A DNA stretch of 20,625 nt, taken from positions 1-20,625 of the forward strand of contig CATZTY010000003.1 in assembly GCA_958424475.1 (NCBI GenBank), in the 5' to 3' direction. Positions 1-6,635 of the stretch are shown here, piece after piece; the stretch's first letter is position 1; each line of letters opens with the position of its first letter. The notes under the pieces were generated by a model that worked only from the letters and a program-made list of their open reading frames with translations, was not told the origin of the DNA and ran no database searches. Origin of the DNA: an uncultured Collinsella sp. (lineage in GTDB: Bacteria; Actinomycetota; Coriobacteriia; Coriobacteriales; Coriobacteriaceae). Made by a program: the position numbers and the translations under genes.

Positions 1-1106
1 ACGCCTTTGCCTATGGCCCCAACGCTCAGCAGCGCTTCGATGCCCTCAATGCCGAGCTCTACACCGCGGGCGAGTGCGCGCAGTTTATGGGTTCGCTCTC
101 CAACCCCGGTACGCGTTTTATCAATAACATCATCTATGCCGTGGTCGCTGTGATCGGCTGCGTGGGCGTGATCACGGGCGTGCCCGCGGCGCTTACGGTG
201 GGCGGCGTGCAGATCTTCCTGTCCTACGCCAACCAGTACACCAAGCCGTTCAACGAGGTCACCAACGTCATTACGCAGATCCAGACCGCGTACGCCTCGG
301 CGCGCCGCATGTTTGCGCTGTTCGATGCGCGCGAGCAGGAGCCCGACGCGTCGGACGCTGTAGAGCTTGCCGCCCCGCAGGGCGAGGTGACTTTTGAACA
401 CGTGGACTTTAGCTACGTGCCCGACCGCAGGCTGCTGCAGGACATCTGCATCGAGGCTAAGCCCGGCATGCGCTTTGCCCTGGTCGGTCCTACGGGCTGT
501 GGCAAGACGACGCTCATCAATTTGCTACTGCGTTTTTACGATATCGATGCCGGTCGCATTGCGGTCGATGGCCGTTCCTCGCGTGACTACACGCGCGCAA
601 GCCTGCGCCGCGCCTTTGGCATGGTGCTGCAGGACACTTGGCTGTTCGAGGGCACGGTGGCGGAAAACATCGCCTACGGTTGTCCCGATGCCACGCGCGA
701 ACAGGTTGTCGAGGCGGCCAAGCGCGCGCACGCGCACAAGTTTATCGTGCAGCTGCCAGGCGGCTACGATACGGTGATCGGCGAGGACGGCGGCACGTTT
801 AGCCAGGGTCAAAAACAGCTGCTGTGCATCGCACGCGTCATGCTCACCGACCCGGCGATTTTGCTGCTGGACGAGGCGACCTCGAGCATCGATACCCGCA
901 CCGAGCTGCAGGTGCAGGCGGCATTCGACGAGCTCATGGCTGGCCGCACAAGCTTTGTCGTGGCGCATCGCCTGAGCACCATCCGCAACGCCGACTGCAT
1001 TTTGGTGATGCGCGACGGCCAGATTATCGAGCGCGGCACGCACGACGAGCTGCTAGCGGCAGGCGGCTTCTACGCCGAACTCTACCGCAGCCAATTCGCC
1101 CAGTAA
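1..1106 (+). CDS. ABC exporter, fused permease/ATPase, 5'-truncated by the window
   Basis: This is the C-terminal part of a half-transporter in which a membrane domain is fused to an ATPase. It probably exports drugs or lipids as a dimer in the cytoplasmic membrane. The reading frame is open from base 3 and continues upstream of the first ATG at 87, so the true start lies outside the window. Visible are the last membrane helices (about 120-250), then the nucleotide-binding domain with Walker A GPTGCGKTT (486-512), a Q-loop in VLQDTW, signature FSQGQKQ, Walker B ILLLDEATS and the switch histidine in VVAHRLS. All ATPase motifs are intact. The usual partner half-transporter gene would lie upstream. 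The gene ends 121 bases before the flavodoxin gene. The family is certain; the substrate cannot be told from sequence. Confidence 0.93.
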   Translation, partial: AFAYGPNAQQRFDALNAELYTAGECAQFMGSLSNPGTRFINNIIYAVVAVIGCVGVITGVPAALTVGGVQIFLSYANQYTKPFNEVTNVITQIQTAYASARRMFALFDAREQEPDASDAVELAAPQGEVTFEHVDFSYVPDRRLLQDICIEAKPGMRFALVGPTGCGKTTLINLLLRFYDIDAGRIAVDGRSSRDYTRASLRRAFGMVLQDTWLFEGTVAENIAYGCPDATREQVVEAAKRAHAHKFIVQLPGGYDTVIGEDGGTFSQGQKQLLCIARVMLTDPAILLLDEATSSIDTRTELQVQAAFDELMAGRTSFVVAHRLSTIRNADCILVMRDGQIIERGTHDELLAAGGFYAELYRSQFAQ

Positions 1107-1146
1107 GCAAGCCCGTGGGGCAAATTAATCAATCGACAGACGGTGG

Positions 1147-1174
1147 TTTACATCTGTCACGTTAGTACTAAGAT
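1147..1174 (+). promoter_or_regulatory. candidate promoter for the flavodoxin gene
   Basis: A TTTACA hexamer (1147-1152, five of six matches to the -35 consensus) is followed after 16 bases by TAAGAT (1169-1174). It lies in an AT-rich gap between two GC-rich genes, about 55 bases before the flavodoxin start. The -10 match is only moderate. A short inverted repeat, GACAGA with TCTGTC, overlaps the -35 side. Confidence 0.35.
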
Positions 1175-1227
1175 ATTCATCTAATAAATTGCATTAGTGG
1201 CTTTAGTTTTGGGGGAAACGAGGCAAC

Positions 1228-1785
1228 GTGACTATGACGTGCTCTTTGGTGGTTAACAGCAAGAGCGGTAATACCAGGATGGTTTCGGGCGCAATCAAGC
1301 GCGCTCTGCAGGCTGCGGGCGTTGAGTTTGTCCATGCCGCGGCGTTGAGCGACGATGCGGATGCAGATCAGGTTGCGCTTGATGCGCAGGGCGCCTGCGC
1401 GGCCGACACGGTGCTCGTCGGTTTTTGGTGCGACAAGGGCGCGTGCACGCCTTCGGTCGCGGCATTGCTCTCCGCCTTGCACGGCAAGCGCGTGTTCCTG
1501 TTTGGCACCTGCGGTTTTGGCGCCGACCAGAGCTATTACCAGCAGATTATTGATCGCGTAACTTCCAATTTGGCTGGGGATGCCGAGCTTGCGGGCTGGG
1601 CGATGTGCCAGGGCAAGATGGGCCCTGCGGTCAAGCAGCGCTACGAGGCCATGCTCGAGCAAGATCCCGAAAACGCGCGCTATAAGATGCTGCTCGACAA
1701 CTGGGTTGCCGCGAAGGACCATCCCACCAAGGAAGATCTGGACAACATGGCTGCAGCCGCCAAAAAGGCCGTGCTGGGGGAGTAG
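1228..1785 (+). CDS. flavodoxin-family protein, BilS-like
   Basis: This is a single-domain FMN-binding flavodoxin-fold protein of 185 residues, probably a cytoplasmic electron carrier or oxidoreductase partner. The N-terminus carries the FMN-phosphate loop SKSGNT (residues about 11-16). Later motifs are GFWCDKG, FGTCGFG, CQGKM and a C-terminal HPTKEDL segment. From memory this arrangement resembles the BilS flavodoxins that accompany the bilirubin reductase BilR, but no bilR is in the window, so the role is unproven. The start is GTG 1228 or ATG 1234; a GGGGGAAA stretch (1211-1218) and an AGG (1221-1223) can serve either. The gene appears to stand alone, with a promoter candidate upstream and the structured element at 1828 downstream. 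The flavodoxin fold is well supported; the BilS subfamily call is tentative. Confidence 0.8.
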   Translation: MTMTCSLVVNSKSGNTRMVSGAIKRALQAAGVEFVHAAALSDDADADQVALDAQGACAADTVLVGFWCDKGACTPSVAALLSALHGKRVFLFGTCGFGADQSYYQQIIDRVTSNLAGDAELAGWAMCQGKMGPAVKQRYEAMLEQDPENARYKMLLDNWVAAKDHPTKEDLDNMAAAAKKAVLGE

Positions 1786-1827
1786 CTCCCATCGCTGACG
1801 GCGGTCGGTCCATCTTTCTAAATGAAA

Positions 1828-1956
1828 CGTCCTCCCGGGCGTCGGGGCACGAAGTTCCCTGCTCTACAGTCCTGCGCAAGACGAAGGCCACATTAAGTGG
1901 CCTTCTTTGCGTGCGGAACTCGCGATGAACTTCGTGCCCCGCCGTCCGGGAGGACG
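1828..1956 (-). repeat. structured element copy A (~130 bp nested hairpin)
   Basis: The arms 1828-1857 and 1927-1956 pair over 30 positions with one G-T wobble and one mismatch. The 69-base interior holds a second hairpin at 1884-1904 (AAGGCCAC, loop ATTAA, GTGGCCTT) extended by CGCAA/TTGCG. Read on the minus strand, the interior begins ATCGCGAGTTCCGCACG and ends with GCAGGACTGT and GAGCAGG. The same blocks occur in copy B at 3972-4102, in opposite orientation and with a different stem sequence. It lies 42 bases after the flavodoxin stop. It could act as DNA (a mobile palindrome) or as RNA; the internal hairpin may also terminate transcription. No protein-coding content is credible. Confidence 0.85.
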
Positions 1957-2013
1957 CCTCTTTATTGATGGGAGGCCTGATAGGTCGATGGTTCCGTGCC
2001 CGGATGCGTCCAA

Positions 2014-2177
2014 AGTGGGACGGGCTTTCCGGATGGGCAGGCTTTCGAAAAATGCGTCCCGGAATTTGCCTTTGGAATGGGACGTAGTTTCCCGTTGGAG
2101 GTGCTTTGCGGAAAGTGCATCCCACTCTGGGCGGTCGAAGTGGGACACACTTTCCCAAAGGCGCTCCAACGGGAAAT
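2014..2177 (+). repeat. left part of ~62-bp palindromic unit array
   Basis: Units start at 2014, 2076 and 2139, a period of 62 to 63 bases. Each begins with a form of AGTGGGACnCACTTTCCC and, where complete, carries a later GGAAA...TGCrTCCC block that is roughly its reverse complement, so each unit can fold on itself. A half-unit (GGATGCGTCC, from 2002) precedes the first. The third unit is interrupted after 39 bases by the IS3 element. Bases 1957-2001 show nothing recognisable. Confidence 0.8.
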
Positions 2178-2204
2178 TGGGGACCTCGGACGTTTTTCCG
2201 GACC
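2178..2204 (+). repeat. IS left terminal inverted repeat
   Basis: This reads TGGGGACCTCGGAC then CGGACC after seven bases. It matches the inverted right end apart from one extra G and the seven-base spacer. Confidence 0.7.
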
Positions 2205-2215
2205 ATGTCCCGGCG

Positions 2216-3643
2216 CTATGCCGCATGGCCCCTCTCCTCGCGATACTCCCTAATGGTCTTCCATCCTAGGTCCTTCTTGAGCTTGCCGTCCCTGTACCAC
2301 TCGATATATTCGCCGAGCAGGCGGGAGAACTCGTCGAACGGCACGCCGGTCCAGTCCCTGCCCTCGAAGAAGTCGCACTTGAGCGTGCCGAAGAACCCCT
2401 CGGCGCGCGCGTTGTCGGGGCTCCGGGCCCTCCTCGACATCGAGCGCACCACCCCGGGGCCGCACGCCTCGCGCCACTCGCGCCCCATGTAGACGGCGCC
2501 GCCGTCGGTGTGCACCGTGAGCGGCCGGTCCTCGGTCGGCCCGACTATCCCCACCAGGTCCCTGAGCATGCCGACCATCAGGTCGGAGTCGGCGTGGACC
2601 GAGACCCTCCAGCAGATCGGCCACCCGTCGAAGCAGTCGATCGCGGGCGACAGGTACGCCCTGTACCCGTCGAGCCTGAACTCCGTGACGTCGGTGACCA
2701 CGAGCAGGCCGGGCGCGGGCGCGCGGAAGTCGTGCGTCCCGTCCGCGCGCAGTGGGACGTTGGCCGGGCGCTCCGCGAGCTCGCCCCGGTAGCTGCGGTA
2801 CCTCGCCCTCCGGCGCATCTGCGCCGCCTTGCGGGCGACCAGGCCCTCCTCGCGCATGATCCGGCGCACGACCTTCTCGGACGCGACGACGGGGCTCTCG
2901 GCGTCCCCGGGCGCGAGCTCGCGCCACGAGACGGGCTCGCCGGGTCCCCTCCTGAGGTCGGCGGTCACGGACTCAGGCCCGTAGGCGCCGCCGCTCGCCT
3001 CGAACGACGCGCGCACGCGCTCCCTGAGCGCGGCCTTGGGGTCGGGCCTCGAGATCCTGGGCGCCTGGTCAAGATAGGTGCTCTTCGGGATCGACAGGGT
3101 CCTGGTCACGTCCGCGAGCCTCACCGCCGGCGAGAGCCTCCTCGCCGCCTCTCCCGCCCTGTGCTTCTCCTCGTTCGTCAAAGAGCCAGGGCCTGGTGCT
3201 TTTAGGACGTCCAACACCGCCAGGGCCTCGGCGAGCCTGACCTCGGCCTCGCGGGCGCGCTCGGCGGGGTCGTCGGGAAGCCCCTCCAGGCCCCAGTCCC
3301 GCCAGTCGGTCTGCTCGGGCGGCTCGCCGCCGGCCCCTCCGCGCCCGGTCCTCTCCATCTTGCCCGCGCCCCCTTCGGCTCGACGCTTCCGCGGGGAGGC
3401 GGGCTCGGTGCCCGGTCGCCTCGCGGCGAATGCGGGGCTGCCCTCGCCGTGCGAGCAGTGCATGCGCTCCGCCCGGTCGGGCATCTCACGGGCGGTCAGC
3501 TCGCCCGCCTCCTCCAGCTTGAGCCAAGCATACAGGTTGTCCTTGTTCGGGAAAAGCGGCAGGCTCCTGCAGGCGGCGGGGGCGGACAGGCCGCTCCGGT
3601 GGAACTCCCAGAGAATCCCCTCGCGCTCCTCTTTCGTATACAT
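2216..3643 (-). CDS. IS3-family transposase (single ORF, DD35E)
   Basis: This 475-residue transposase catalyses movement of the surrounding IS. Residues 1-50 form an OrfA-type helix-turn-helix region. A charged, low-complexity linker (about 60-120) and a leucine-rich helical segment (about 125-148) follow, then an HTH_21-like region and an rve-type integrase core. The catalytic residues are D318 (VVTDVTEF), D380 (VHTDGG) and E415 (NARAEGFFG); the second spacing is 35 residues, as in IS3. The frame is open upstream to 3904, but ATG 3643 is preferred because AGGAGG lies seven bases before it and because the upstream extension would only translate array repeats. IS3 elements usually make OrfAB by frameshifting between two frames; here a single frame encodes both. 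The linker looks eroded compared with an OrfA second helix-turn-helix, so activity is uncertain. Confidence 0.88.
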   Translation of the reverse strand: MYTKEEREGILWEFHRSGLSAPAACRSLPLFPNKDNLYAWLKLEEAGELTAREMPDRAERMHCSHGEGSPAFAARRPGTEPASPRKRRAEGGAGKMERTGRGGAGGEPPEQTDWRDWGLEGLPDDPAERAREAEVRLAEALAVLDVLKAPGPGSLTNEEKHRAGEAARRLSPAVRLADVTRTLSIPKSTYLDQAPRISRPDPKAALRERVRASFEASGGAYGPESVTADLRRGPGEPVSWRELAPGDAESPVVASEKVVRRIMREEGLVARKAAQMRRRARYRSYRGELAERPANVPLRADGTHDFRAPAPGLLVVTDVTEFRLDGYRAYLSPAIDCFDGWPICWRVSVHADSDLMVGMLRDLVGIVGPTEDRPLTVHTDGGAVYMGREWREACGPGVVRSMSRRARSPDNARAEGFFGTLKCDFFEGRDWTGVPFDEFSRLLGEYIEWYRDGKLKKDLGWKTIREYREERGHAA

Positions 3644-3668
3644 CGGACTCCCTCCTGGACCCAGATTG

Positions 3669-3694
3669 GGTCCGAGATTTTGTCCGAGGTCCCA
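3669..3694 (-). repeat. IS right terminal inverted repeat
   Basis: On the minus strand this reads TGGGACCTCGGAC, seven bases, CGGACC, mirroring the left end at 2178. The transposase ribosome-binding site starts 12 bases inside it. Confidence 0.7.
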
Positions 3695-3891
3695 ACTTTC
3701 CCAATGAGAGCCAACCGGAAACCACGTCCCAGAATCAGCCCCCAAAGTGGGACGCACTTTCCCAACGAGCCTCAACCGGAAAATACATCCCGGAATCCAG
3801 CTGAATAGTGGGACACACTTTCCCAATCGGGTCCCAAGCGGAAACTGCATCCCATTCCAGACAAGAATTCTGGGACACGGTTTCCGGATGC
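3695..3891 (+). repeat. right part of ~62-bp palindromic unit array
   Basis: The first unit enters at its internal ACTTTCCCAA (3695), lacking its first ten bases. Full units start at 3746 and 3807 (AGTGGGACGCACTTTCCC and AGTGGGACACACTTTCCC). A fourth, cut-off unit starts near 3869 and ends at TTTCCGGATGC. The period is 61 to 62 bases. The orientation is the same as on the left side of the IS. Units are clearly diverged from one another, so the array is not a recent expansion. Confidence 0.8.
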
Positions 3892-3915
3892 AAAAAGGCC
3901 ACATGACGTGGCCTT
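3892..3915 (-). terminator. hairpin terminator, minus strand
   Basis: AAGGCCAC, loop ATGAC, GTGGCCTT (3895-3915). On the minus strand it is followed by a T run (complement of A 3892-3896). It would stop transcripts coming from the sulfatase gene before they enter the IS. It differs at only three of 21 positions from the internal hairpin of element copy A (1884-1904). Bases 3916-3971 hold nothing recognisable. Confidence 0.6.
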
Positions 3916-3971
3916 CAACTTATATATGTTCAGCAGATGTCCCCATGACAAGCCGCGTTTCAACACTGAGG

Positions 3972-4102
3972 CGTCTGCCCGGCGACGCGGAACGTAAGGT
4001 TCATCGCGAGTTCCGCACGAGCCGGAGAGCACTTAATGTGCTCTCCGTGCGAGCAGGACTGTCCGAGCAGGGAACCTTACGTTCCGCGCCGCCGGGCAGA
4101 CG
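3972..4102 (+). repeat. structured element copy B (~130 bp nested hairpin)
   Basis: The arms 3972-4002 and 4072-4102 pair over 31 positions with one mismatch. The interior (4003-4071) is 69 bases, the same length as in copy A. It starts ATCGCGAGTTCCGCACG, holds a hairpin GGAGAGCAC, loop TTAAT, GTGCTCTCC (4024-4046), and ends GCAGGACTGT, then GAGCAGG. Relative to copy A the internal blocks are conserved, while both stems differ in sequence and still pair. It lies 19 bases beyond the sulfatase stop, on the opposite strand sense to copy A. Confidence 0.85.
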
Positions 4103-4121
4103 AACCAGTTAAGACGCGCCG

Positions 4122-6422
4122 CTACTTGATCTTGGTCGTACCCGGCGCCAAGTTGGGGTCGGTCTCGTTGGCCTCGGTCTGGAAGTGCTCGGTGTACACG
4201 TTCTTGCCGTCGCGGAACATCTCGTAGTACTGCATCTTGGCGTAATCCTCGCGCGCCTTGGTGGCGGCTGCGGCTTCGGCGTCGTCACCGGTGACGTTGG
4301 AGGAGAGCGCCCAACGCAGGCTGGCGTCCTCGTAGCCCACGGAGTTGATAGCGGGCAGCGACTCGCGCAGCGTCACGTGCGCTTTCTGGTAGTCGGTCAG
4401 CGGCGCGCCGATTAGCTGCATGAGCTGGGTGGACAGGTAGTTGGTGGACAGGTCGTCGACCTCGCTCGTCTGGTCGCAGCCGGCAACGTCGTAGTTGGCC
4501 CAGATGATGTAGTCGGTCTGCCACAGACGTTCCTGGTGCGTGGCGTCGTCCTCGCCGGTAAACCACTTATCGTTGAACTTGGACGGGAAGAACGGCTGGT
4601 GGTCGCCCCAGAACACCACGACCACCTTACGGTCGAGCTTGCTCAGGGCGTTGAGGAAGTAGCGAAGCGCCTGGTCGGACTGCTCGATGCACGAGACATA
4701 CTCGTCGACATCGGAGAGCGTGCCGTCCTCGACGGTCTTGGCGTCCAGGTCGGTCGTGTCGATATTCAGGCGCATCTGCTTGTCGACCGGCAACAGACCC
4801 GTGTCGTAGCCCGAGTGGTTCTGCATGGTCACGTCGAAGATAAACTGCGGATCGGCGTTCTGGTCGAGCAGCTCAAGAATCTTGTCGTAGGTCGCCTGGT
4901 CGGTCACCATGCCGCGCAGGGTATCGGCGCCCTGGAAGTCGTTGATGGACAGGAACTGGTCAAAGCCAAAGTCCTTGTAGACGTTCTCGCGGTTCCAGTT
5001 GGTCGCGTGGTTGGGGTGCATAGCCGTGGTGGAATAGCCGAGCGATTTGAACTGCTCTGCCAGGTTCCCGGTCGTCTCCATGTTGTAGATGGTGTAGGGG
5101 TACACGCCCGAGCCCAGGTTGGCCATGGAGTTGCCGGTCATAAACTCAAACTCGGTATTGGCGGTACCGCCGCCGTAGGCGCTCACGTAGAGCTTGCCGC
5201 GGCTGAGGCAGTTGGACAGGCTCTTAAAGTACTGCGGACCCTCGTAGCCGGCGCGCATGTTCTGATAGATCGACAGATCCGAGAACGTCTCGTTCATGAT
5301 GGCGATGACCGTGGGCTTCTCGCTATCGAATTGCTCCTTTGCGGCGGCGCGCTCGTCGCTCTTGGCCGCGTCGGACTTGTCGTAGGCCTTGGCGTACTTT
5401 TTGAGCGTGGCCTTGGCATCGTCGACGGAGTAGTCGGCGGGTTTGGGCGGCTTGATGGACTGTGCCGCGCTAATAAAGGCAGGCAGGTAGCCCTCGCGCC
5501 AGTAGCTCTCGAGCGGGCGCCAGGTATAGACGGTGATGCCGAGGGTGTTGTAGTAGTCGATGAGGGTGACGTGCGCGGTCACACCGCCCAGGCACAGCAC
5601 GGCCACGAGCAGGTTGGTGAGCAGCATGCGCTTGGCGTTGGCGGCGCCCTTCTGACGGTGCGGTGCCACCAGGCCGGCGTACTCGCATAGCAGCATGGCG
5701 ATGGCGGTAAAGCCCATGGACAGCACGCAGAACAGCGAGATCGAGAAGGTGTAGCCGGTGCCGGCGACCGCAGCGGCGGTGGAGATGGCCGAAAGGTCGC
5801 CCGGCTGGATGGGCATGGATTTAAACGTGATGACGAAGAACTCGGCAATGCCCAGGACAAAAAGGGCAAAGGCCAGGACGGCGGGAGCTGCGCCGTGGCG
5901 CTGGAACAGGAAGAACAGGCCGGTCATGAGCACGGTGATGATGGCCCACTCGAGCAGGATGCACAGGGGGTAGACCCAGGTAAAGTCGTGGTTGGACGAG
6001 ACCTCCATGCCCAGCAGCGCAAAAACGCCGGCGAGCAACAGGCACAAGACGGCGGCGACGAGCGGTTTGCCCACAAAGGCTCCGCGCAGGCGGGCGAGCT
6101 TGCCGGTGGGGGCGGGGGCGTCGGGCTTGGCGAACGCAAAGACGCGCGTGGCGATGCGGTCGCGGGCGATGCTGGCCCAAGCGCAGCCGGTGAGGATGGC
6201 ATTGGTCAGGATGAGCATCACAAAGGCGAGCGGCTCGTTTTGCGCGACGAGACCAATAGCGCCCCAAATGGTCAAAAAGACCTGGAACAGGCCGAAGGCG
6301 ACGCTCCACCCAAGAGCGCTTTTGGCAACGGTGCCCGACTGAGCGCGAATGGCCTTGGCCTCGCGCAAGACAAGGTAGACGGTCGCCGCAAGACCGACGA
6401 GCGAGATGGCGGCAGCGAACAT
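4122..6422 (-). CDS. LTA synthase-like membrane sulfatase-fold enzyme
   Basis: This 766-residue membrane protein has an N-terminal block of about eight hydrophobic segments (residues ~1-290) and an outward-facing sulfatase/alkaline-phosphatase-fold domain (~370-700). Residues expected of the LtaS family are present: E378 in MNETF, the nucleophile T420 in GGGTANTEFEF, H536 in QNHSGY, and D607-H608 in WGDHQPF. The family transfers phosphoglycerol or similar groups onto lipid-linked or cell-surface glycopolymers using Mn2+. It is longer than classical LtaS, with extra helices, so the exact polymer is unknown. The frame extends to a GTG at 6437, but ATG 6422 is preferred because AGGAG sits seven bases upstream. 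The gene stands alone, divergent from the nitroreductase gene. A terminator (3892-3915) lies about 200 bases downstream. Confidence 0.88.
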   Translation of the reverse strand: MFAAAISLVGLAATVYLVLREAKAIRAQSGTVAKSALGWSVAFGLFQVFLTIWGAIGLVAQNEPLAFVMLILTNAILTGCAWASIARDRIATRVFAFAKPDAPAPTGKLARLRGAFVGKPLVAAVLCLLLAGVFALLGMEVSSNHDFTWVYPLCILLEWAIITVLMTGLFFLFQRHGAAPAVLAFALFVLGIAEFFVITFKSMPIQPGDLSAISTAAAVAGTGYTFSISLFCVLSMGFTAIAMLLCEYAGLVAPHRQKGAANAKRMLLTNLLVAVLCLGGVTAHVTLIDYYNTLGITVYTWRPLESYWREGYLPAFISAAQSIKPPKPADYSVDDAKATLKKYAKAYDKSDAAKSDERAAAKEQFDSEKPTVIAIMNETFSDLSIYQNMRAGYEGPQYFKSLSNCLSRGKLYVSAYGGGTANTEFEFMTGNSMANLGSGVYPYTIYNMETTGNLAEQFKSLGYSTTAMHPNHATNWNRENVYKDFGFDQFLSINDFQGADTLRGMVTDQATYDKILELLDQNADPQFIFDVTMQNHSGYDTGLLPVDKQMRLNIDTTDLDAKTVEDGTLSDVDEYVSCIEQSDQALRYFLNALSKLDRKVVVVFWGDHQPFFPSKFNDKWFTGEDDATHQERLWQTDYIIWANYDVAGCDQTSEVDDLSTNYLSTQLMQLIGAPLTDYQKAHVTLRESLPAINSVGYEDASLRWALSSNVTGDDAEAAAATKAREDYAKMQYYEMFRDGKNVYTEHFQTEANETDPNLAPGTTKIK

Positions 6423-6635
6423 GCTGAGACTCCTCACAAACTAAAACGTACGAAAGCGGGGGTTTACCCGATTGTTACCAAGATATGCGCTGCAATTGGT
6501 GTCTGCGCACAACAACCAGCCATATTAACGCGCACGTGTGGCGGTGTGGCGCAATGTAGTGGCGACCTGCGCGATAATGGACGGGAATTACACGGAAACG
6601 TAAAGGCTTCTTAAAGAATTAGCGAGGATGAGGCG

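Larger units (their letters stand above)
2178..3694 (-). mobile_element. IS3-family insertion sequence, ~1517 bp
   Basis: The element is bounded by imperfect terminal inverted repeats. The left end (2178-2204) reads TGGGGACCTCGGAC, seven variable bases, CGGACC. The right end (3694 back to 3669) reads TGGGACCTCGGAC, seven bases, CGGACC. It contains one transposase gene with a DD35E triad. Ends beginning TG and this size fit the IS3 family. No exact short target duplication is visible (AAT on the left, ACT on the right), so the boundaries may be off by a few bases or the flanks may have changed. Both flanks are members of the same 62-bp repeat array. Confidence 0.8.

Noticed and set aside
1907..2269. 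Small open frames across element A and the left array on both strands
   Set aside because: Their translations follow the repeat units, differ from frame to frame and have no start signals.
2014..3891. CRISPR array
   Set aside because: The whole ~62-bp unit repeats with divergence and is itself palindromic. There are no constant repeats separated by unique spacers, and no cas genes nearby.
3644..3904. N-terminal extension of the transposase frame through the right array
   Set aside because: The added residues only translate the 62-bp units, and ATG 3643 has a strong ribosome-binding site.
1828..4102. Integron attC sites for elements A and B
   Set aside because: There are no simple R-box ends, no integrase gene and no cassette arrangement; the conserved parts are internal rather than at the ends.
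4536..5690. 384-residue plus-strand frame within the sulfatase gene
   Set aside because: It is antisense to the catalytic and membrane domains, lacks motifs and has no ribosome-binding site.
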